Of a DNA stretch of 9,559 nt, positions 1 to 6,204 are shown in pieces (positions within the stretch are counted from its first letter, which is position 1; each line of letters starts with the position of its first letter). This DNA comes from Streptomyces katrae (GTDB lineage Bacteria; Actinomycetota; Actinomycetes; Streptomycetales; Streptomycetaceae), in contig NZ_JZWV01000028.1 in assembly GCF_000966975.1 (NCBI RefSeq), positions 1 to 9,559 on the forward strand, given 5' to 3'. A program made the position numbers and the translations under genes. A model generated the notes under the pieces. It did not search any database, had not been told where the DNA came from, and worked only from the letters and a program-made list of their open reading frames with translations.

Positions 1-59
1 CCAGCGTCCTCACCAGCGACGTCCGCTACCGCTTCGTCATCGACACCGCCACCATCTGA
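1..59 (+). CDS. C-terminus of a probable zinc-type alcohol dehydrogenase (YahK/CAD-like), partial
   Basis: An open frame enters from the left edge and stops at TGA 57-59. Every complete codon in it ends in C, as in the real genes nearby. The 18 visible residues end in DVRYRFVIDTATI. This resembles the last residues of YahK/cinnamyl-alcohol-dehydrogenase-like zinc oxidoreductases, which typically end in a DVRYRFVID-type strand. Such enzymes reduce aldehydes with NADPH. Only the tail is visible, so the family assignment is tentative. The last 34 bases overlap the end of the convergent hisS-like gene, leaving no room for a terminator between them. It is probably a neighbour of the biosynthetic operon rather than part of it. 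Confidence 0.5.
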   Translation, partial: SVLTSDVRYRFVIDTATI

Positions 60-1405
60 CCGACCTCCTCAGACGACGTCCAACGGGGGGACGGAACCCA
101 CACCGCGGGATCGGCCGGGGTCTGCTCGCCGGTCGTCAGGTTCTTGACCTCGTGGTTCCCGCCCTCCTCGAAGGGCGGGAACCAGACGAAGGGAATGCCC
201 TTCCGGGACGCGTAGCGGAGCTGCTTGGCCACCTTGTCGGCCTGGTGGTAGAGCTCGACGTTCATGCCGCGCCGCCGCAGACCCGCCGCCGTGGTCTCGG
301 CCGCGCGCCGGCGTTCGTCCGCCGGGATGACCACGAGGACCTGGCTCGGGCACTTGGGGCCGGTCTCCAGGAGCCCCTCCGCCAGGAGCTTGGCGAAGAT
401 CCGCGTCAGTCCGATGGACATGCCCACGCCGGGAAGGCCGCGCCGGATGAAGGAGCCGGTCAGGTTCTCGTAGCGGCCGCCCGAGCAGATGCTCCCGTAG
501 TCCGGCCAGTCGGTGAACTTCCCCTCGTAGACGGTCCCCGTGTAGTAGTCGAGCCCGCGGGCGATCGAGAGGTCCGCGACGACGGCGCCCGCGGGCAGGT
601 CGCCGAGGGAGTCCAGGACGTACCCCAGCTCGTCGAGTCCCTCGGCGAGGAGGTCCGAGGTGACCCCGAGGTCCCTGACGGCGTCGACGACGGCCGGGCC
701 TTCACCGCGCAGCCGGGCGAGCGCCAGACAGGAGTCGACGGTCCGGGCGGGCAGGCCGAGTTCGCCGGACAGGAGCCTCGCGACGCCCTCCGGCCCCACC
801 TTGTCCAGCTTGTCGACGGCCCGGATCACCGCCAGGGGATCCGCGATGCCCAGCCCCTCGTAGAACCCCTGCAGGACCTTCCGGTTGTTGATGCCGAGCG
901 TCCACTCGGGCAGGTCCAGGGCGGTCATCACCTCGTGGATCATGCGCGGCAGCTCGGCGTCGAAGTGGAGCGGCAGCCGGTCGACGTTGATCACGTCGAT
1001 GTCGCACTGGGTGAATTCACGGAACCGGCCGTCCTGGGCCCGTTCCCCGCGCCAAACGCGCTGCATCTGATAGCGCTTGAACGGGAAGACGAGCTCGTTG
1101 AAGTGCTGGGCCGTGTACCGCGCGAACGGCACGGTCAGATCGAAGTGCAGGCCGATGCGGGAATCGCTCGTGTCGTCCGCGTCCTCCTGGAGCCGGCGCA
1201 GCGCGTACACCTCGTTCGAGGTCTCGCCCTTGGCCGTGAGCACCGACAGGGGTTCCACGGAGGGGGTCTCGACCGAGCAGAACCCGTACCTCTCGAATCC
1301 CGACCGGATGACGTCGAGCCACCTCTGCTCGACCATGCGGATTTCCGGCAGCCATTCGGGAAATCCGCTCACCGGGAGAGGGCGGACCAGCTGCGAGTCG
1401 TTCAT
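26..1405 (-). CDS. hisS: Histidyl-tRNA synthetase paralogue (class II aminoacyl-tRNA synthetase)
   Basis: The 459-residue protein has a full HisRS layout. Motif 1 lies near residues 24-50, FDLTVPFARY at 88-97, and motif 2 at about 111-135 with WRGER and FREFTQCD. The histidine-specific ARGLDYYTG loop is at 282-290. Motif 3 contains SGGRYENL (308-315) and GVGMSIGLTRI (326-336). A C-terminal anticodon-binding domain follows at about 353-445. The enzyme would charge tRNA-His with histidine and ATP in the cytosol. The FDLTVPFARY and FPFKRYQ signatures differ from the LRPEGTA-type enzyme I remember as the housekeeping HisRS of Streptomyces, so this looks like a second copy. The ATG at 1405 is preceded by GGAAGAGAG with an 11-nt gap. 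The gene is divergent from dcsA and shares its promoter region. A spare synthetase beside a biosynthetic operon could be a resistance copy, a supplier of aminoacyl-tRNA, or a bystander; the sequence does not decide. Confidence 0.92.
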   Translation of the reverse strand: MNDSQLVRPLPVSGFPEWLPEIRMVEQRWLDVIRSGFERYGFCSVETPSVEPLSVLTAKGETSNEVYALRRLQEDADDTSDSRIGLHFDLTVPFARYTAQHFNELVFPFKRYQMQRVWRGERAQDGRFREFTQCDIDVINVDRLPLHFDAELPRMIHEVMTALDLPEWTLGINNRKVLQGFYEGLGIADPLAVIRAVDKLDKVGPEGVARLLSGELGLPARTVDSCLALARLRGEGPAVVDAVRDLGVTSDLLAEGLDELGYVLDSLGDLPAGAVVADLSIARGLDYYTGTVYEGKFTDWPDYGSICSGGRYENLTGSFIRRGLPGVGMSIGLTRIFAKLLAEGLLETGPKCPSQVLVVIPADERRRAAETTAAGLRRRGMNVELYHQADKVAKQLRYASRKGIPFVWFPPFEEGGNHEVKNLTTGEQTPADPAVWVPSPRWTSSEEVGQMVAVSMTKR

Positions 1406-1633
1406 CGGGCGGTGTTCTCTCTTCCGGAGGGGACGCTGCGCCCGACCCTAACGACGGCCCGTTCCGGCGGCCACTCATTTCCCGGAGCGGCAGTCCGGGG
1501 CGGGGTCTACAACTTTCGTTGTACGGGGCCCGGCGGGCCTCTCAACCCTTCGTTTCAAGCCATTGCGGCACTCCGGTTCCGCGGGCAAACATGGCCATCG
1601 CCACAGCCCGTAACCGCAGAAACGGATGGCTAG
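1406..1633. promoter_or_regulatory. Divergent promoter region between hisS paralogue and dcsA
   Basis: This 228-bp gap holds the promoters for the leftward hisS-like gene and the rightward dcs operon. It is visibly more AT-rich at about 1506-1560 than the coding DNA. It contains a perfect 6-bp inverted repeat at 1508-1523 and a 5-bp GC hairpin at 1527-1539. A TTGAAA on the minus strand (1558-1553) could be a -35 element, but I see no well-spaced -10 for it. Nothing in it looks like a tRNA or a known riboswitch. Confidence 0.55.
1508..1523. promoter_or_regulatory. Inverted repeat TACAAC-TTTC-GTTGTA, candidate operator
   Basis: The two 6-bp arms are exact reverse complements around a 4-base centre. 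The repeat sits in the middle of the divergent promoter region, about 110 bp from both starts. AT-rich palindromes are uncommon in DNA this GC-rich, and the size suits a dimeric regulator. Which protein binds is unknown; the LuxR-HTH regulator at 8304-9018 is one candidate. Confidence 0.4.
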
Positions 1634-2404
1634 GTGCACACGTCGCAGCACACCACAGCAATTGTTCCCCAGGCGCAGACAACCGAATTCGAAGAAGGCT
1701 GGCAGCGCACCGCAGTCGAGGAAATCACGGAACGGCTCACCGCCCCGGACTTTCCCTGTGTGTTCTCGCGGAACGCCTTTCGCAAGCAGCTCCTGAGGTT
1801 CGTCTTCGTGCCCGACGGCGGAAGCGGCGGCATCCGGCACCTGGCAGCGGCGCTCACGGAGTACGTCGAGGAGGCCGGGCGCTGGGACGGGCAGTTGGAC
1901 ACCGCGTATCCGCTGGTCGTGGTGTTCTCGCCGGAGGCCGTGGCCGGGGAGTCGGTCGAGGAGTACCACGCCTTCGGCTGGCACGTGCTGCAGGAGCTGC
2001 ACCGCGTCGACCCCGCGCCCTGGCCGGCCGGGGTCGCCCGGCAGCCCGGTGACGAGGCGTGGTCCATGTGCTTCAACGGAATGCCGCTCTTCTGCAATAT
2101 GAGCAACCCCGGGCACCGGATCCGCCGGAGCCGGAATCTCGGCCGGTCGTTCGTTCTCGTCATCAATCCCCGGGAGCGCTTCGACGTATTCGCCGGAGAC
2201 ACTCCGAGCGGCCGGAAGGTGCGCGCCAACATCCGCAACCGGATTCAGCGCTACGACGGCGTGCCGCATTCCCCGCAGCTGGGTTCCTACGGCATCGGCG
2301 CCCTCGAATGGCACCAGTACGGCCTGATCGAGGAGAACACCGGGCGGAGCGATGTCTGCCCCTTCTCACCCCGTATCGACGACGACACGCAGAGGACTTC
2401 CTGA
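1634..2404 (+). CDS. dcsA: DcsA-like haem-dependent L-arginine N-hydroxylase (YqcI/YcgG family)
   Basis: The 256-residue protein has the family's blocks: FPCVFSRNAF (40-49), WSMCFNGMPLFCNMSNPGH (143-161), RRSRNLG (164-170), INPRERFD (177-184) and a CPF near the C-terminus (242-244). In the D-cycloserine pathway DcsA is reported as a haem protein needed to turn L-arginine into N-hydroxy-L-arginine. The related GntA also oxidises arginine. The assigned function follows from the family and from the adjacent dcsB, three bases away. The start is GTG at 1634, just after an in-frame TAG; its ribosome-binding site is weak. The first 30 codons are less GC-rich than the rest of the operon. As the first gene it probably carries the operon promoter in the gap before it. 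No signal peptide or membrane segment is seen, so it is probably cytoplasmic. Confidence 0.85.
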   Translation: MHTSQHTTAIVPQAQTTEFEEGWQRTAVEEITERLTAPDFPCVFSRNAFRKQLLRFVFVPDGGSGGIRHLAAALTEYVEEAGRWDGQLDTAYPLVVVFSPEAVAGESVEEYHAFGWHVLQELHRVDPAPWPAGVARQPGDEAWSMCFNGMPLFCNMSNPGHRIRRSRNLGRSFVLVINPRERFDVFAGDTPSGRKVRANIRNRIQRYDGVPHSPQLGSYGIGALEWHQYGLIEENTGRSDVCPFSPRIDDDTQRTS

Positions 2405-2407
2405 GCC

Positions 2408-3262
2408 ATGATCGACCTCATCGTCTCCCAGGGCCGGGTGGCCGACCGCAAGCCCCGGATGATCGAGGGCGCGGCCCGGATCGCCCGGGCCCTCGAACAG
2501 CGGTACGGGCTCGCCGGCCGCTGGATCGGGGAGCCGGCGCCTGCCGCCGACGACGACTGGAGCGAGAGCCTCCCGCAGGCCGAGGGGCAGCTGAACGCGC
2601 TCGGCCGCGCCGTCGGCGAGAGCATCCGGGCCGGCCACCGCACGGTCCTGGTCTCCAACACCTGCCCCGCGAGCATCGGCACGCTGCCGGTGGTGGCCCG
2701 TGAGCTGCCGGAGGCCGTGGTGCTCTACATCGACGGGCACGGAGACTTCAACACCCCCGCCACCAGCAGCGGCTACCTGGGCGGGATGGTGCTCTCCGCC
2801 GCGTGCGGCCTGTGGGAGAGCGGTCACGGAGGCGGGCTGCCCGTCTCGCAGGCGGTGCTGGTCGGCACCCGGGACATCGACGAGGGCGAGGCCGAGCTGA
2901 TCGCGAAGGCAGGGGTACGGGTCATCCCGCCGGCCGAGACGACGGCGGAGAACATCCTCGACGCCATCGGCGACCGCCCCGTGTGGGTGCACATCGACTG
3001 GGACGTGCTCGAACCGGGCCACGTGCCCGCCGACTACACCGTCCCCGACGGGCTGCTCCCGGAGCAGATCCGGATGGTCTTCGAGACCATCCCGGCGGAC
3101 CGGCTGCTCGGCGTCGAGCTGGCCGAGTTCGACGCCACCACGGACGAGGAGCAGAACGAGCGGGCGGTCGCCGTGGTCCTCGACATGGTCGCGCCCGTGT
3201 TCGAGAACGTCGCCGAGAACGTCCCCGGGAACCTCGTCGCGCGTGCCTTCGCCGGCCGGTAG
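2408..3262 (+). CDS. dcsB: DcsB-like N-omega-hydroxy-L-arginine amidinohydrolase (arginase superfamily)
   Basis: The 284-residue protein is an ureohydrolase-fold enzyme. Metal-site motifs are clear: DGHGD at 109-113 (D109, H111, D113) and HIDWD at 195-199 (D197, D199), with E240 in GVELAE. Where arginases usually have their first metal-binding histidine, this protein has Cys86 (TVLVSNTC). This matches what I recall of S. lavendulae DcsB, whose position-86 cysteine touches the dimanganese site. DcsB hydrolyses N-hydroxy-arginine to hydroxyurea and ornithine, and hydroxyurea is the N-O donor for cycloserine. The close match through the N-terminus (MIDLIVSQGRVADR) supports the ATG at 2408. An AGAGGA at 2391-2396, inside the end of dcsA, can serve as ribosome-binding site. 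With a 3-base gap from dcsA, the two are almost certainly co-transcribed. Confidence 0.92.
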   Translation: MIDLIVSQGRVADRKPRMIEGAARIARALEQRYGLAGRWIGEPAPAADDDWSESLPQAEGQLNALGRAVGESIRAGHRTVLVSNTCPASIGTLPVVARELPEAVVLYIDGHGDFNTPATSSGYLGGMVLSAACGLWESGHGGGLPVSQAVLVGTRDIDEGEAELIAKAGVRVIPPAETTAENILDAIGDRPVWVHIDWDVLEPGHVPADYTVPDGLLPEQIRMVFETIPADRLLGVELAEFDATTDEEQNERAVAVVLDMVAPVFENVAENVPGNLVARAFAGR

Positions 3263-3294
3263 GCCCGCTTCCCCTCCCCCCTCACCAGCCCGCC

Positions 3295-3302
3295 AAGGAG
3301 AG
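3295..3302 (+). promoter_or_regulatory. Ribosome-binding site of dcsD (AAGGAGAG)
   Basis: A near-consensus Shine-Dalgarno sequence lies 7 bases before ATG 3310 and fixes that start. It is in the 47-base gap after dcsB, the longest gap inside the operon. Confidence 0.8.
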
Positions 3303-3309
3303 ATCCCCC

Positions 3310-4278
3310 ATGCCCCTGTACGACAGCATCCTCGACACCGTCGGCCGTACCCCGATCGTCCGGCTGAACCGGCTCGCCCCCGCGCACACCACGGTGTACG
3401 TGAAGGTGGAGGCCTTCAACCCCGGCGGCTCCGTGAAGGACCGGCTGGCGCTGTCCGTGGTCCTCGACGCCGAGGCACGGGGGGAGCTGAAGCCCGGTGA
3501 CACGATCGTCGAGTGCACCTCCGGCAACGTCGGCATCGCCCTGGCGATGGTGGCCGCCGCGCGCGGCTACCACTTCGTCGCCGTCATGGGCGACACCTAC
3601 TCGCTGGAGCGGCGCCAGCTCATCCGGGCGTACGGCGGCAAGGTGATCCTCTTCCCCGGTGCGCTCGGCAGCAGCGGCGGCAACCGGATCGCGGACGAAC
3701 TGGCGGAGAAACACGGCTGGTTCCGGGCCCGCCAGTTCGACAACCCCGCCAACCCGGCCTACCACCGGGAGACCACGGCCTCGGAGATCCTCGCCGACTT
3801 CGCGGGCAAGCGGCTGGACTACTTCGTCACCGGGTTCGGCACCAGCGGCACCCTCACCGGCGTCGGGCAGATGCTGAAGACCGCCCGCCCCGGCGTCCGG
3901 ATCGTCGCCACCGAACCGGAGAACGCCGCCATCCTGGGCAAGCAGGAGTGGAACGTCCACCGGATCCAGGGCTGGTCCCCGAACTTCGTGCCCAGCGTCC
4001 TCGACGACAGCGTCATCGACGAACTGGTGACCATCGACGAGACGGTGGGCCGGGACACCTCCCGCCGGCTGGCCGCGGAGGAGGGCATCTTCGCCGGTAT
4101 CTCCGCCGGCGCCACCCTGGCCACCGCGCTGCGCATCGCGGAGACCGCCCCGGAGGGGTCGGTGCTGCTCGCCATGCTGCCGGACACCGGGGAGCGGTAC
4201 CTGTCCACCTTCCTGATGGAGGGCGTCAACGAGGGCTCGGACGACGAGTGGCTCGCGTCCCTGGACTCCGGGAACTGA
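3310..4278 (+). CDS. dcsD: DcsD-like O-ureido-L-serine synthase (cysteine synthase family, PLP)
   Basis: The 322-residue protein is a fold-type II PLP enzyme of the cysteine synthase family, at the usual length. The Schiff-base lysine is K43 in FNPGGSVKDR. The substrate loop TSGNVG is at 70-75, the phosphate-binding GFGTSGT at 175-181, and S265 in GISAGAT faces the PLP ring nitrogen. The loop reads ECTSGNVG rather than the common PTSGNTG. The usual MPETMSLERR is VMGDTYSLERR here. Both features match my memory of S. lavendulae DcsD. DcsD uses O-acetyl-L-serine and hydroxyurea to make O-ureido-L-serine. The position between dcsB (makes hydroxyurea) and dcsE (makes O-acetylserine) supports that over plain cysteine synthesis. 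In S. lavendulae a DapF-like racemase gene, dcsC, lies just before dcsD; here only a 47-base gap is present. Confidence 0.92.
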   Translation: MPLYDSILDTVGRTPIVRLNRLAPAHTTVYVKVEAFNPGGSVKDRLALSVVLDAEARGELKPGDTIVECTSGNVGIALAMVAAARGYHFVAVMGDTYSLERRQLIRAYGGKVILFPGALGSSGGNRIADELAEKHGWFRARQFDNPANPAYHRETTASEILADFAGKRLDYFVTGFGTSGTLTGVGQMLKTARPGVRIVATEPENAAILGKQEWNVHRIQGWSPNFVPSVLDDSVIDELVTIDETVGRDTSRRLAAEEGIFAGISAGATLATALRIAETAPEGSVLLAMLPDTGERYLSTFLMEGVNEGSDDEWLASLDSGN

Positions 4279-4279
4279 C

Positions 4280-5560
4280 GTGAGCTGGGAATTCGTCCCC
4301 CCGGCCGCCCGCTTCGCCGCCCTGCCCGGCTCCTTCCCGCTGCTCCGCGGCGGGACCCTGAGCGGTGCGCGGGTCGCGTACGAGACGCTCGGGCGGCTGG
4401 CCCCCGAACGGGACAACGCGCTCCTGATCCTCACCGGCCTCTCCCCCGACAGCCATGTCGCCTCCCACCCCGGGGATCCGGCGCCCGGCTGGTGGGAGGC
4501 CATGGTGGGGCCGGGCAAGCCGGTCGACACCGACCGCTGGTACGTGATCTGCCTGAACGCGCTGGGCAGCTGCAAGGGCTCGACCGGGCCCGCCTCCCTC
4601 GACCCCGCCACGGGCGTCCCGTACGGGCCTCGGTTCCCGGAACTGTCGATGGAGGACATCGCCGACGCCGCCGCTCACACCGTGCGCGCCCTGGGCGTCG
4701 AGCGGCTGGCCTGCGTCATCGGCACCTCCATGGGCGGGATGAGCTCCCTGTCGCTCCTGGCCCGGCATCCGGGTCTGGTCCGCGCCCACCTGAACATCTG
4801 CGGGTCGGCGAGCTCGCTGCCGTTCGCGACGGCGATCCGCTCGCTCCAGCGGGAGGCGATCCGTTTCGACCCGCGGTGGAACGGCGGCCGCTACGCCGGT
4901 CCCGACACGGAGGACCATCCGCACCGCGGCATGCTCACGGCACGCAAGCTGGGCATGACGACCTACCGCTCGGCCCGCGAATGGGAGCGCCGGTTCGGCC
5001 GCGACCGCATCCCGGAGGAGCGCCGGGCGCGGGACGAGCCCTTCGGCCCCGAGTTCGAGGTCGAGGCGTACCTCGAAAGCCACGCCCGGAAGTTCTCGGG
5101 CCGCTTCGACCCCAACAGCTACCTCCATCTCAGCCGGTGCATGGACCGCTTCGACCTGGGCGAGTCCTGCGGCTCCTCGACCGCCGAGGCCCTGGCCGGG
5201 ATCCGGCTGGAGAAGGCCCTGGTCATCGGTGTGGAGACCGACATCCTCTTCCCGCTCGGACAGCAGCGGGAGATCGCCGACGGCCTCGGCGCCGGCGGTA
5301 CGGACACCGAGTTCCTGGCCCTGGAGTCGGACGAGGGCCACGACGCCTTCCTCGTCGACATCGGCCGCTTCGGCCCGCCCGTCACGAAGTTCCTCAGCTC
5401 GCTCTGGCCCTCCGGAGGTTCGACATGTCCCCCCACCCCCACCCCTTCCGGCTGGCGCTGGTCACCGGCGCGAACCGCGGCATCGGTTTCGAGACGGCGC
5501 GCAGGCTCGCCGCCGAGGGCGTCCGCGTCCTCCTCTCCGGCCGTGACCGCGCGGCGGTAG
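4280..5560 (+). CDS. dcsE: DcsE-like L-serine O-acetyltransferase (MetX/homoserine acetyltransferase family), with anomalous C-terminal extension
   Basis: This is an alpha/beta-hydrolase-fold acetyltransferase. Visible are LTGLSPDSHV (51-60), LGSCKGSTGP (95-104), the nucleophile elbow GTSMGG with S150, D321 in ETDILFP and H354 in EGHDAFL, giving the catalytic triad. In the dcs pathway it acetylates L-serine with acetyl-CoA to feed DcsD. GTG 4280 follows the dcsD stop by one base, so translation is probably coupled. Recognisable family sequence ends near residue 375 (VTKFLSSL). The frame has no stop there. It runs about 50 more residues, rich in Ser, Arg and Pro, to TAG 5558-5560, overlapping the SDR gene by 136 bases. 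That tail looks like out-of-frame SDR sequence. It may be a real stop-loss or a base error; neither other frame gives a stop just after residue 375. Confidence 0.85.
   Translation: MSWEFVPPAARFAALPGSFPLLRGGTLSGARVAYETLGRLAPERDNALLILTGLSPDSHVASHPGDPAPGWWEAMVGPGKPVDTDRWYVICLNALGSCKGSTGPASLDPATGVPYGPRFPELSMEDIADAAAHTVRALGVERLACVIGTSMGGMSSLSLLARHPGLVRAHLNICGSASSLPFATAIRSLQREAIRFDPRWNGGRYAGPDTEDHPHRGMLTARKLGMTTYRSAREWERRFGRDRIPEERRARDEPFGPEFEVEAYLESHARKFSGRFDPNSYLHLSRCMDRFDLGESCGSSTAEALAGIRLEKALVIGVETDILFPLGQQREIADGLGAGGTDTEFLALESDEGHDAFLVDIGRFGPPVTKFLSSLWPSGGSTCPPTPTPSGWRWSPARTAASVSRRRAGSPPRASASSSPAVTARR
5414..5418 (+). promoter_or_regulatory. Ribosome-binding site of the SDR gene (GGAGG)
   Basis: A consensus GGAGG lies 6 bases before ATG 5425. 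It selects that start for the SDR even though the dcsE frame reads straight through it. Confidence 0.8.
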
Positions 5561-6177
5561 CCGCGGCGGCCGGGGAGCTGCGCGACGCGGGGCTCCCGGT
5601 GGAGCCGCTGGTCCTCGACGTGACCGACGGCGACGGCGTCCTGGCCGCCGCCGCCGAGGTCGAGCGGTCGTACGGCCGGCTCGACATCCTGGTCAACAAC
5701 GCCGCGATCCGCGTCGAGGAGTACGGCAGGAAGCCCTCGGAGCAGCCCCTCGAACAGTGGCGCCGGACCTTCGACACCAACCTGTTCGCCGTCGTCGAGG
5801 TGACCCGGGCCTTCCTGCCGCTGCTGCGGCGCTCGCCGGCCGGCCGCATCGTCAACCTGTCCAGCCTGCTGGGCTCCGTCGGCACGCACGGCGATCCCGC
5901 CTCGTACGCCTACAGCGACATGTTCAAGTCGCTGCCCGCCTACAGCGCGTCGAAGAGCGCCCTCAATTCCTGGACGGTGCACCTCGCCTACGAACTGCGC
6001 GACACCCCGGTCAAGGTGAACGCCGTGCACCCCGGCTACACCCGGACCGGCCTCAACGACGGCGAGGGCGACCTCTCCGTCCAGGACGGCGCGCGGACGG
6101 GCGTGGCGATGGCGCTGCTCGGCGACGACGGCCCCACCGGCACGTACACGCACCGCGGCGAAACCGTCCCCTGGTAA
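5425..6177 (+). CDS. Short-chain dehydrogenase/reductase (carbonyl-reductase-like)
   Basis: The 250-residue protein is a classical SDR. It has the nucleotide-binding TGANRGIG (14-21), LDVT (64-67), NNAA (91-94), the active-site N119, S147 after IVNLS, and Y173/K177 in YSASK. R40 after strand 2 (SGRDR) suggests NADPH rather than NADH. The 22-residue block at 148-169 before YSASK, with an Asp-Met-Phe-Lys stretch, resembles CBR1/menthone-reductase-like SDRs, which reduce ketones. No redox step of this kind belongs to the established D-cycloserine route that I know. Its place between dcsE and dcsG may correspond to dcsF of S. lavendulae, whose identity I cannot recall. A strong ribosome-binding site fixes the start. 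The substrate is unknown: it could modify the cycloserine scaffold, take part in a stereochemical change, or act on an unrelated carbonyl. Confidence 0.88.
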   Translation: MSPHPHPFRLALVTGANRGIGFETARRLAAEGVRVLLSGRDRAAVAAAAGELRDAGLPVEPLVLDVTDGDGVLAAAAEVERSYGRLDILVNNAAIRVEEYGRKPSEQPLEQWRRTFDTNLFAVVEVTRAFLPLLRRSPAGRIVNLSSLLGSVGTHGDPASYAYSDMFKSLPAYSASKSALNSWTVHLAYELRDTPVKVNAVHPGYTRTGLNDGEGDLSVQDGARTGVAMALLGDDGPTGTYTHRGETVPW

Positions 6178-6193
6178 TCCCGGTACATCACAT

Positions 6194-6197
6194 GGAG
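6194..6197 (+). promoter_or_regulatory. Ribosome-binding site of dcsG (GGAG)
   Basis: GGAG lies 7 bases before ATG 6205. It favours this start over the out-of-frame ATG at 6192. Confidence 0.65.
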
Positions 6198-6204
6198 CAC
6201 ATCT

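Noticed and set aside
152..1633. Long plus-strand open frame (493 codons) across the hisS paralogue
   Set aside because: It is antisense to a gene with full HisRS motifs and has no recognisable domain; GC-rich DNA commonly leaves such frames open.
3310..4278. Ordinary cysteine synthase of primary metabolism
   Set aside because: The loop residues and the surrounding dcsA, dcsB, dcsE and dcsG point to the O-ureidoserine synthase; a side activity on sulfide cannot be excluded.
3034..4659. Long minus-strand open frame (541 codons) over dcsB-dcsD-dcsE
   Set aside because: It is antisense to three recognised enzymes and is Gly/Arg/Pro-rich with no family motifs.
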